Below are positions 27,440 to 34,475 of a DNA stretch of 43,788 nucleotides, in pieces. The position numbers were made by a program, and so were the translations under genes. The notes beneath the pieces are model-generated. The model was given only the letters and a program-made list of their open reading frames with translations. It made no database searches and had not been told where the DNA came from. Origin of the DNA: Dysgonomonas sp. 521 (lineage in GTDB: Bacteria > Bacteroidota > Bacteroidia > Bacteroidales > Dysgonomonadaceae); contig NZ_QVMO01000030.1 in the NCBI RefSeq assembly GCF_010501055.1, forward strand, positions 6,273 through 50,060. Reading direction: 5' to 3'. Position 1 is the first letter of the stretch. Each line of letters starts with the position of its first letter.

Positions 27440-28078
27440 ATGGCAAATCTGGATTTATTATATGAAGCTATCCTGAAAGGAAAGCAAAATGATGCCGTTG
27501 CTATTACTGAAGCAGCAATAGCAGAGAACATTCTGCCCAAAACACTTATCGAAGATTATATGATCAAAGCGATGGAGGAAGTTGGCGACCGTTTTGAAAA
27601 ACAAGAAGCTTTTGTTCCCGAGCTATTAATGGCAGGCAGGGCTATGAAATCTTCACTAAATCTGCTACAACCGATACTCAAACAAAGTGGAGCTTCCGCC
27701 ACAATAGGGAAAGTAATAATAGGTACAGTAAAAGGAGACTTGCATGATATAGGAAAGAACCTCGTTGCATCTATGTTTGAAGGATGTGGATTTGAAGTTA
27801 TAGACGTTGGTATAGACGTAGATTCCGGTAAGTTTATAGATGCAATAAAAGAGCATAATGCAGATATATTAGGACTGAGTGCCTTGCTGACTACTACTAT
27901 GCCATATATGAAAACAGTGATCGATGATCTGGAAAAAGCCGGATTACGGGATAAGGTTAAAGTAATGGTGGGAGGAGCTCCTGTAAGCGAAAATTTTGCG
28001 ATGGAAATAGGAGCTGACGGATTTAGTGATAGCGCTAATTCGGCAATAACAAAAGCGAAAGAATTATTAGGGATATAA
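27440..28078 (+). CDS. Corrinoid (cobalamin-binding) methyltransferase protein
   Basis: The product (212 aa) has the two-domain MtaC/MtbC/MtvC layout. An N-terminal helical cap (residues 1-90, with KNEIL-type FVPELLMAGRAMKSSLNLLQP) is followed by a Rossmann-like B12-binding domain. The cobalt ligand motif DxHxxG is D100-L-H102-D-I-G105, within GTVKGDLHDIGKN. The conserved GLSALLTTTM and GGAPVSENFAMEIGADGFS loops follow. It shuttles the methyl group between the two partner enzymes. It lies 12 bases after the cupin and 12 before the second URO-D gene. Confidence 0.95.
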   Translation: MANLDLLYEAILKGKQNDAVAITEAAIAENILPKTLIEDYMIKAMEEVGDRFEKQEAFVPELLMAGRAMKSSLNLLQPILKQSGASATIGKVIIGTVKGDLHDIGKNLVASMFEGCGFEVIDVGIDVDSGKFIDAIKEHNADILGLSALLTTTMPYMKTVIDDLEKAGLRDKVKVMVGGAPVSENFAMEIGADGFSDSANSAITKAKELLGI

Positions 28079-28090
28079 TAATATACGCAG

Positions 28091-29101
28091 ATGAAAAACA
28101 TAGATATGCAAATCTGGATTAGCGGTATTATAAACGACTCGAAGAGAACTGCAATACCAATTATGACACATCCGGGAATAGAATTGATAAATGCAAAAGT
28201 ATCGGAAGTTGTCAGCGATGGAAAAGTTCACTTCGAGGCGATAAAAGCGCTGGATGAAAGATACCCCTCGGCAGCATACACTACTATAATGGACCTGACT
28301 GTAGAAGCCGAAGCTTTTGGGGCTACAGTTGTTATTCCCGAAGATGAAATACCAACTGTCACAGGAAGATTGCTATCGTCTTATGAGGATGTTGCCAGTC
28401 TGCACATTCCCGGTTTATCAGCCGGACGTATACCAGCATATATACTTGCAAACAAATTAGCTGCAGACAATCTTGACAAGCCTGTATTTGGAGGTATTAT
28501 AGGCCCTTTTTCTTTGGCGGGCAGATTATATGACATGTCGGAAATAATGATAGCTTGCTATTGTGAACCTGATACTGCGAAACTACTATTAGACAAATGC
28601 ACTTCTTTCCTTATCGATTACTGTAAGGAGATAAAGAAACAGGGTGTACAAGGTGTTATCATTGCAGAACCAGCCGCAGGACTACTTTCGGGGGAAGGAT
28701 GCAGTGAGTTTTCTTCCTTCTATGTAAAACAGATTGTAGACGAAGTTCAGAATAGTGAATTCATTGTCGTCTTGCATAATTGCGGAAACACAGGACATTG
28801 CACACCAGCTATGATAGAAACCGGTGCCAAGGGATTTCACTTCGGGAATAAAATAAATATGGTGGATGCCGCAAAAGAATGCCCTGCCGGAACTTTAGCT
28901 ATGGGCAATCTCGACCCTGTTACATTATTTAAATCAGCTACTGTTGCCGAAATAAAGAAAGCAACATTCGATCTGCTAAATGCTACAGGCGATTATCCTA
29001 ACTTCATTTTATCTTCGGGGTGCGATGTGCCGCCACATACTCCACACGAAAATATCGAAGCATTCTATGAAGCTTTATCCGAATTTAATCGAAACAGATG
29101 A
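28091..29101 (+). CDS. Uroporphyrinogen decarboxylase-fold methyltransferase (2)
   Basis: The product (336 aa) is a second, clearly different URO-D-fold protein of the MtaA/MtbA type. The zinc ligands are His229-x-Cys231 (LHNCGNTG) and Cys311 (LSSGCDVPPHTP). It also has the GPFSLAGRLYD stretch near residue 140. In MtaA-like enzymes this zinc activates a thiol acceptor. Bacteroidota are not known to make coenzyme M, so the acceptor here must be something else, such as homocysteine or a folate (inference). The stop codon overlaps the next ATG as ATGA, so it is co-translated with the activase. Confidence 0.88.
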   Translation: MKNIDMQIWISGIINDSKRTAIPIMTHPGIELINAKVSEVVSDGKVHFEAIKALDERYPSAAYTTIMDLTVEAEAFGATVVIPEDEIPTVTGRLLSSYEDVASLHIPGLSAGRIPAYILANKLAADNLDKPVFGGIIGPFSLAGRLYDMSEIMIACYCEPDTAKLLLDKCTSFLIDYCKEIKKQGVQGVIIAEPAAGLLSGEGCSEFSSFYVKQIVDEVQNSEFIVVLHNCGNTGHCTPAMIETGAKGFHFGNKINMVDAAKECPAGTLAMGNLDPVTLFKSATVAEIKKATFDLLNATGDYPNFILSSGCDVPPHTPHENIEAFYEALSEFNRNR

Positions 29102-29787
29102 TACAATCGCTAAATTATTATAACGTGCGCATAAACAGTGTATTTCTGGACGAAAACGAATTATATATACTGATGGGGTATGGCATCCATACTCCTCCGG
29201 TGTATATATTAGACATCGTAGATGAAATGTTTACAGAAATCTGTAATTTCTGCAATCCGCGTTGTAGTTATCTGATTTGCAAAGGAGGACGCTATGAAAA
29301 AGATAAAGTGAAAATAAAAGATACAATTTTCAATACAGGTGCTATTATTGCATCTGCCATGAAAGAAGCCGAACAGATTGCTATATTTACAGCCACATTG
29401 GGTATAGAATTTGACAGCTGGCTGAATAAGATTAATCGTGAAGGTGACATTGTAAAAGAATTTGTCGCCAACTCTCTTGGTTCTATTCTTGCAGAAGGAG
29501 TAGTAACCAACCTAATGAACGAAATTGAGCAAGAAATGCTGCCGTTGAATTTGAAAATCAGCAATAATTATAGTCCGGGTTATTGCGACTGGTCATTGGG
29601 TGAACAAAGTAAGTTATTCTCTATCCTACCCTCAAATATATCAGGAATACAGCTTACCGATTCATGTATGATGCTGCCTATAAAATCAGTAAATGGAATT
29701 ATCGCTATAGGAAAAGATGTGAAAAAAAGGGCTTATAAATGTGATGTATGTAATATGAAGAATTGTATAAAGAATATAAACAAATGA
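29098..29787 (+). CDS. Stand-alone MetH-type cobalamin reactivation protein
   Basis: The product (229 aa) matches the C-terminal activation domain of B12-dependent methionine synthase and is not attached to the other MetH domains. The SAM-binding stretch reads NNYSPGYCDWSLGEQSKLF, followed by SGIQLTDSCMMLPIKSVNGI. It ends in a Cys-rich tail, YKCDVCNMKNC (CxxCx4C). By family it would reductively methylate cob(II)alamin with S-adenosylmethionine, instead of the ATP-driven RamA/AcsV ferredoxin-type activases used by many anaerobes. It is the last gene of the train. Confidence 0.85.
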   Translation: MIQSLNYYNVRINSVFLDENELYILMGYGIHTPPVYILDIVDEMFTEICNFCNPRCSYLICKGGRYEKDKVKIKDTIFNTGAIIASAMKEAEQIAIFTATLGIEFDSWLNKINREGDIVKEFVANSLGSILAEGVVTNLMNEIEQEMLPLNLKISNNYSPGYCDWSLGEQSKLFSILPSNISGIQLTDSCMMLPIKSVNGIIAIGKDVKKRAYKCDVCNMKNCIKNINK

Positions 29788-29881
29788 TACTATGGTTTAG
29801 ATTAAAGAGCCTGCTTCCAATTTCAGTATAGGAACTAAGATTATTGACCATTCCTGCCTCTCATATTAAGAATAAGGTGGA

Positions 29882-29903
29882 TAATAGAGAATCATTCTCC
29901 ATT
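29882..29903. terminator. Weak hairpin between convergent genes
   Basis: AATAGAGAA pairs with TTCTCCATT with one mismatch across a three-base loop. It lies between the end of the methyltransferase operon and the convergent HEAT-like gene. There is no strong T run, so termination is uncertain. Confidence 0.3.
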
Positions 29904-29923
29904 ATATTCTTTCGGTGAAACAC

Positions 29924-30532
29924 TTAACAGTTACTGATAACTTGTAAACTTTTTCCTTTCAGCAACGCTTTCAGTATATTCTTTCGTGAAGTTTTTAACG
30001 AAGGAGGGAGTTGCGCAGGCTCTATCATATCCAATGCCACACGGTATTCCTGCAAAAGTTCGGGAATCATCCTGCACATTTCGTAAGCCAATTTCATACA
30101 AAGGGTGGTAGTACCAGGAGCTTCTTTCATTGCAATCATTTCTTCCAGACAATAATCGAGAAAGTCTACACGGGGCGGATTTGCTAACGGTTGCCTGTAA
30201 AGCAGATGAAGCAGCAATCTTAGATGGGTAGGATGTTTGGTAACCAACAGCTTGTCTATCATTTCGTCTTGCTTTTGGTATAACCACTTATTCTCATACA
30301 GCGAGAAATGTGTCATTATCCACAAAGCATTCCCCACAACAGTATCATCTTCATCGAAAATAAGGTTGTATAGCTGTTGTTTCCCTTTATTACTACTCTG
30401 GATCAGATAGGTAATTTCATGAATTTCGTCCATCCCGATGCGTCCGGATAGTTTCTTTACCAGCCTTACCGGGATTTTATGATTAATCGCCTTCTTTTCG
30501 AACTCGAATATTATTCTTACCTTTTCATCCAT
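29924..30532 (-). CDS. Helical-repeat (HEAT-like) protein of unknown function
   Basis: The preferred start is the ATG at 30532 (MDEKVRIIFEFEKK), giving 202 aa. The same frame stays open to 30598, but the extra 22 residues are a shifted reading of the exonuclease remnant just upstream. The body is a series of amphipathic helices (LLVTKHPTHLRLLLHLLYRQ, MKLAYEMCRMIPELLQEYR) resembling HEAT or DNA-alkylation-repeat proteins. No signal, no catalytic motif. It was probably the downstream partner of the now-broken exonuclease gene, 13 bases away. Confidence 0.65.
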   Translation of the reverse strand: MDEKVRIIFEFEKKAINHKIPVRLVKKLSGRIGMDEIHEITYLIQSSNKGKQQLYNLIFDEDDTVVGNALWIMTHFSLYENKWLYQKQDEMIDKLLVTKHPTHLRLLLHLLYRQPLANPPRVDFLDYCLEEMIAMKEAPGTTTLCMKLAYEMCRMIPELLQEYRVALDMIEPAQLPPSLKTSRKNILKALLKGKSLQVISNC

Positions 30533-30545
30533 GATAAGCAAAATG

Positions 30546-30720
30546 TTAAAATAATTGCAATGCCATTTCAGCGCAAACTTTCGCGTCGGCCCGAGCATTA
30601 TGATGATTCTTTAATATAAAAGCCACAATCTTCGGCTACGGTATGTAATTGAAGCTTGGGCAAATATTTCGATTGCCTCATTGATTCGGCGAATATACAA
30701 AATTTAAACAGAGTGCCCAT
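30546..30720 (-). pseudogene. 3' remnant of a DEDDh-type 3'-5' exonuclease gene
   Basis: Reading the minus strand from 30720 gives LPKLQLHTVAEDCGFYIK, which looks like the middle of a DnaQ-like exonuclease domain. After a one-base frameshift near 30605 the other frame reads HHNARADAKVCAEMALQLF and stops at 30546. HHNARADA is the last DEDDh motif (His, then Asp five residues on). Everything upstream of this, including the first two exonuclease motifs, is missing and replaced by repeat and recombinase sequence. It is a decayed gene truncated at the edge of the accessory region. Confidence 0.7.
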
Positions 30721-30744
30721 CTTGACTTTTTATTTTTATACACA

Positions 30745-30876
30745 TTTGTCATGCTGACGACGGGAAGTATCTCATCTCTAAAGAGATATTAACCTCTGCT
30801 TCACCCTGCCTATTTGCAATAGGCTAACACCGAACGCTGTTTCACTTTATTATCAAACCAGCAAAGTCAAGATGAC
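30745..30876. repeat. Degraded copy of the TTTGTCAT palindromic repeat
   Basis: It begins TTTGTCATGCTGACGACGGGAAG and ends with the opposed arm GTCAAGATGAC (30866-30876). The start matches the arms of the element at 19550-19639. It lies between the exonuclease remnant and the recombinase gene, with nothing coding in it. Confidence 0.5.
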
Positions 30877-30948
30877 TTCAGGCACTAAACAGTTTCTAAA
30901 AAATCATATATATTTTATTTATTTCTTTTATAAATTTTCCAGAGTCGT

Positions 30949-30956
30949 TATATTTG
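30949..30956 (+). promoter_or_regulatory. -7 box of the tyrosine recombinase gene
   Basis: TATATTTG fits TAnnTTTG and lies 54 bases before the preferred ATG at 31011. The bases 19-20 upstream are TTTT, a poor -33. Confidence 0.5.
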
Positions 30957-31010
30957 TTTTTTGAGAGTAGGAATCAATTCATCAAACTAATCACAAAGAA
31001 GAAAACAACT

Positions 31011-32303
31011 ATGTCTAGTCTGACCTTTTACCTTCGGGCATCGAGCCGTGGAAGTACCTTCCCCGGCCGCTTATGCCTGCGCCTGGTACATCGGCGCAAA
31101 AGTAAAACCATTGGCAGTCCATATTGTCTGTATCCGGACGAATGGAATGCATCCTTACAATCAGTAACAGGCAGTAGCGATGCTGCCCGCCTCCAGGTTT
31201 TGGAGGACACCTCTCTGTATATCCGGCAAACACAGGAGTTGTTTGGGCAGATAAATGAAAAACTGTCCGGGCAGGCATATTACACCATCCAGGAAATAGC
31301 CAGCCTGCTCTGTCCTCCCAGATATAATAAAGACAGTCTGGTAGATTATGCCCGCCGCCTTTCGCTCCAACTGGCTGCCTCGGGGCGTGAGCGTACCGCC
31401 CGTGCCTACCGTTCGTCCATGAAGAGGCTATTGGGTTTTATCGGCAAGCGCGACATCCGTTTTGCAGATATTACTCCCGTTCTAATCAAAGCCTTTGAAG
31501 ACCACCTGAAGGTTTCAGGCAAAACCCCAAACACCATTTCCTTCTATATGCGCAACTTGCGTGCAATCTTCAACAAGGCTGTAGAAGAGAAGCTGGTTTC
31601 GGGGCATAAGAAGCCCTTCAGCGGCGTTTTTACAGGTTTTCACAAGACGGCCAAAAGGGCGCTGGATACTACCCAGATGAAAAACTTGCTGGAACTGCCT
31701 TATTACCGCTATCTGGCACAAGGGATTTCTCCCAGTACCTCTCAGGAAGCGAAGCTATACACAGCCTGGCGATATTTTACCTTCTGTTTCCATGCCCGGG
31801 GTATGTGCTTCGTAGATATGGCATACCTGCGCAAAGACAACATCAGGGATGGAGTCATCCGCTACTACCGCAAGAAGACGGGAAGCCTGATAGAAGTCAA
31901 ACTCACTCCCTTCTTACGGTCTATACTGGATAGCTTTCGCAGCGAAGTAAGCAGTTCGCCTTACTCGTTTCCTGTAATCAAGACATCCGGCTCTGGAGAT
32001 CGCCTGCAATATGAAACAGGGCTACGCGCACAAAACCGTCGCCTGAAAGAGCTGGCTCATAGGGCAGGCATTACCATGAAGTTGTCGACCCATGTTTCAC
32101 GCCATAGCTGGGCTTCGATAGCCAAAAGTGAAAACCTGCCCCTGTGGGTCATAAGCGAAGGCTTGGGGCATAGCAATGAGAAGACGACGTACACCTATCT
32201 GGCCAGCCTGGAACGTTCGCGCCTGGATATGGCCAACGAGATGATATATGCCGCCGTTCGATCACGTGCCAGCCCTGTCTTAAATGTTAAAAAAATGATG
32301 TAG
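31011..32303 (+). CDS. Tyrosine site-specific recombinase
   Basis: The product (430 aa from the ATG MSSLTFYLRASSRG; 19 more codons lie open upstream) has the three-part layout of Bacteroidota tyrosine recombinases. These are an arm-binding N-terminal domain, a SAM-like core-binding domain (YARRLSLQLAASGRERTARAYRSSMKRL) and a catalytic domain. All the catalytic residues can be placed: Arg in FHARGMCFVDMAYL, Lys in YRKKTGS, HxxR in STHVSRHSW, His in EGLGHSN and Tyr in TTYTYLAS. Members act as integrases or as invertases of promoters. The inverted repeats a short way downstream make a local invertase role plausible. No element-size att repeats were found. Confidence 0.93.
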   Translation: MSSLTFYLRASSRGSTFPGRLCLRLVHRRKSKTIGSPYCLYPDEWNASLQSVTGSSDAARLQVLEDTSLYIRQTQELFGQINEKLSGQAYYTIQEIASLLCPPRYNKDSLVDYARRLSLQLAASGRERTARAYRSSMKRLLGFIGKRDIRFADITPVLIKAFEDHLKVSGKTPNTISFYMRNLRAIFNKAVEEKLVSGHKKPFSGVFTGFHKTAKRALDTTQMKNLLELPYYRYLAQGISPSTSQEAKLYTAWRYFTFCFHARGMCFVDMAYLRKDNIRDGVIRYYRKKTGSLIEVKLTPFLRSILDSFRSEVSSSPYSFPVIKTSGSGDRLQYETGLRAQNRRLKELAHRAGITMKLSTHVSRHSWASIAKSENLPLWVISEGLGHSNEKTTYTYLASLERSRLDMANEMIYAAVRSRASPVLNVKKMM

Positions 32304-32442
32304 TCTGTGAAAGATTTACTGTTTATATATTGTTTATTATAAATGTTTTATATCGGAATTCAACAACTTGAAGCTTGGAACTGAGAAATTCTCGAAAATG
32401 TTAAAGTGTTGATTAATAACAGGCTGTATTCGATATTTTTTC

Positions 32443-32450
32443 TACTTTTG
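32443..32450 (+). promoter_or_regulatory. -7 box outside the left inverted repeat, pointing into the invertible segment
   Basis: TACTTTTG fits TAnnTTTG. It lies 29 bases left of the left inverted repeat and reads rightward, so in the present orientation it runs into the antisense of the AraC gene. After inversion it would run into its sense strand. The -33 box is not clear. Confidence 0.45.
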
Positions 32451-32478
32451 TATCTGAATGGTTCAACTTAAAAAAAAG

Positions 32479-32504
32479 TCCGTCACTTTCTAAGTGACAG
32501 ATAG
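32479..32504 (+). repeat. Left inverted repeat of a candidate invertible segment
   Basis: This 26-bp sequence (TCCGTCACTTTCTAAGTGAC at its left part) recurs in reverse complement at 33756-33781 with one mismatch. It is itself a dyad, GTCACTT-TCT-AAGTGAC, the shape of a tyrosine-recombinase core site. Confidence 0.85.
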
Positions 32505-32587
32505 CAGTAGAAAAACAGTCCTATTTTGTTGCCCACAAATTTACATTATTTTTCCCTTACAAGGGGGTATTCATTTAAATCTAAATT

Positions 32588-33487
32588 TTATCCATTTACG
32601 CCATTATTATTTTTTTTTCTAATTTGCCCAGGAGTTTGCCCAAAATTCTGCCTTATGAATTTAATAAATGCCGGATGTGAACTAAATCCAAACTCTGTAC
32701 TTATTTGCTTGAGACTCAAATCACTCGTTTTGATGCTGTGATAGGCTTCCTCTGCTTTTTGCCGGCGCATCCATGCATAGGGAGCACATTGGAATACTTT
32801 CCGGAATTTTTTCTCAAATCCGGAAACCGTATACCCCATGGCCTGTGCCAAGCCGGCCAGGTTGGTGTACCGGGTATAATTGCTCATGACAAATTGTGAG
32901 AAGTAGGTATCAGTAGTCAGTGCCGGAGCAAAAAAGCGTGCCAGCTGCTCTTTGGGATAGAATGCCCGCAGGATAAACATCAGTTCGCGCACCTTACCCT
33001 CATTGTAGTAACGGCATTTAAGCCCTGCTCTGTGGCACAGGGTAAGCATCTCCAGGTAGCGTTTCATTACCGGTTTCGCCTCTAGCAGGTAAGGAGAGGC
33101 TTGTGCGCCAGCCTTTGTGTACAGCTCTCTACTCTTGTTGTTATGCAGGTTATCAATAGCTTTCAGGTTTTCCAGCCCGAAGCAATCACAAAACTGTATC
33201 TTATCATACAGGCGTATGACAGCTATGTGCGTGTCTTTTGCAATATTACACGACAGGCTCCTGTTGGCCGGAAGAAAAAGTATCTGCCCCATGCGCACAG
33301 GGTAATAGTCGGCCAGGGCGGTAGAGCATCGCATCTCTCCCTCCAATACAAAAATCAGTTTATGAACCCAAGGCTGCACCTGAAAGCTATCTCCCTGCTT
33401 GTGGGAAATCATTTCTATGGCCGGACGTTGCCGGTTGTCGTAATTAGGGCAGTCCAGGTGTTCACTGGCATATAATAATTCAGCCAT
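32588..33487 (-). CDS. AraC-family transcriptional regulator inside the inverted-repeat segment
   Basis: The product (299 aa) has an N-terminal ligand or dimerisation region with a cupin-like opening (QVQPWVHKLIFVLEGEM...) and a C-terminal AraC/XylS double helix-turn-helix. The motifs are NLAGLAQAMGYTVSGFEKKFRKVF and LSLKQISTEFGFSSHPAFIKFIRQNFGQTPGQIR. The entire gene plus about 270 bases of upstream DNA lie between the two inverted repeats, so a flip would move the gene together with its own control region. It could govern the FISUMP genes to the right, but no direct evidence of the target is in the window. Confidence 0.88.
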   Translation of the reverse strand: MAELLYASEHLDCPNYDNRQRPAIEMISHKQGDSFQVQPWVHKLIFVLEGEMRCSTALADYYPVRMGQILFLPANRSLSCNIAKDTHIAVIRLYDKIQFCDCFGLENLKAIDNLHNNKSRELYTKAGAQASPYLLEAKPVMKRYLEMLTLCHRAGLKCRYYNEGKVRELMFILRAFYPKEQLARFFAPALTTDTYFSQFVMSNYTRYTNLAGLAQAMGYTVSGFEKKFRKVFQCAPYAWMRRQKAEEAYHSIKTSDLSLKQISTEFGFSSHPAFIKFIRQNFGQTPGQIRKKNNNGVNG

Positions 33488-33541
33488 ATTTGTTACTGTT
33501 TAATGCTTGTTTATTAGTCATATACGCTTTCATATCCGGAA

Positions 33542-33563
33542 TGTTTGACAAATGTTTGACAAA
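33542..33563. repeat. Tandem 11-bp repeats upstream of the AraC gene, pair 1
   Basis: TGTTTGACAAA occurs twice in direct succession at 33542-33552 and 33553-33563. One repeat equals about one helical turn, so both units face the same side of the DNA. Lying 55-76 bases upstream of the AraC start, this looks like an activator or autoregulator site. Confidence 0.75.
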
Positions 33564-33664
33564 ACCGAGATGGAAAAAACAAGAAATATTCGCTGTTAAG
33601 GCTATGCAATTTGTTGATAAACAGGACTGTTTTCCCTACAGCGACTTCTTGTAGGCAAGTTGCC

Positions 33665-33686
33665 TGTTTGACAAATGTTGTACAAA
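33665..33686. repeat. Tandem 11-bp repeats upstream of the AraC gene, pair 2
   Basis: TGTTTGACAAA (33665-33675) is directly followed by the variant TGTTGTACAAA (33676-33686). The pair sits 123 bases from pair 1, inside the invertible segment and about 70 bases from the right inverted repeat. Confidence 0.75.
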
Positions 33687-33755
33687 TATTTCCTATATCT
33701 CTTTTGCATCTCTTTATCCCCGTTGTAATCAGGAGGTTTCGGGCACTCATTTCAT

Positions 33756-33781
33756 CTGTCTGTCACTTAGAAAGTGACGGA
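33756..33781 (-). repeat. Right inverted repeat of the candidate invertible segment
   Basis: The reverse complement of the left repeat, 25 of 26 bases identical and 22 in one unbroken run (33760-33781). The segment enclosed (32505-33755) is 1251 bp. Confidence 0.85.
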
Positions 33782-34172
33782 TAGAAAAAGCAAGATAAAG
33801 ACTGATAAAAAGAATGAAGATAAAACTGTTTGTCAAAAAAGGATTACACGATATAGAAAAGCTGCCGGCGGAGGCTTTCGCCCACTGCCGCAGCATTGGT
33901 ATACGCGAGGCCGGCAACAGTACGGCCAGAGTAGAAGATATGAAACTTCCGGGGAGGGAAAACATATTATTGTCTTGTTTGTCTTTTTCAATAATGTTGT
34001 CTTATTTGTCTTCATTAAGCCGCCTGCCGCTCGAGAGAGTAGTAAGACGGTGCCTCCCCGTAAACATTACCCCTTTTTCCTTTCCTTCCGGAGGTAGGAA
34101 AAGGATATGCCGGCCGCAAGGCAAGGCACAGGGGGCTCCAACCTTCGCACTTCAATTATATACTTTCAAGCC

Positions 34173-34200
34173 TGTCCGGGGCAAAACTATTCCCCGGGCA
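34173..34200. other. GC-rich hairpin
   Basis: TGTCCGGGG (34173-34181) pairs with CCCCGGGCA (34192-34200), including one G-T pair. A run of five T follows at 34206-34210. Its role is unknown. Confidence 0.45.
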
Positions 34201-34437
34201 GTTGCTTTTTGCGGTAATCAACGGATAAAGGATAATGCCGGAGAATGGGGTCTCTGGGACTTATCAGCTATTACATGTTATTTTATACTTTGCAGACACA
34301 CTTTGAAGCAGCATGTCCGAATATACACCCTATTCTCGGTTTTTGATTCCTCTGCGGACAGCTGCTTCTTTATATCAGCGGTAAATGCTGGAAATAAGGT
34401 ATTTGTGTCGGGCTATAATCGCCCGGTTGTTTTCATG

Positions 34438-34475
34438 GCCACAGCCGCTTGGGAGAAGTCGCTGTGGCTCTTTTT
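34438..34475 (+). terminator. Orphan intrinsic terminator
   Basis: GCCACAGC (34438-34445) pairs with GCTGTGGC (34461-34468), followed by TCTTTTTA. It is a strong plus-strand terminator with no recognisable gene ahead of it back to the right inverted repeat. Confidence 0.7.

Noticed and set aside
25939..29101. The two URO-D-fold genes as haem-pathway HemE
   Set aside because: Both have the His-x-Cys...Cys zinc ligands of the methyltransferase branch and flank a corrinoid protein and a cobalamin reactivase; no other haem gene is near.
11668..29790. Cobalamin riboswitch controlling the corrinoid genes
   Set aside because: I looked for a B12-box-like segment in the gaps of the train and saw none; most gaps are under 30 bases.
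30533..30598. N-terminal 22-residue extension of the HEAT-like protein
   Set aside because: These codons are a shifted reading of the exonuclease remnant; the ATG at 30532 is the natural start.
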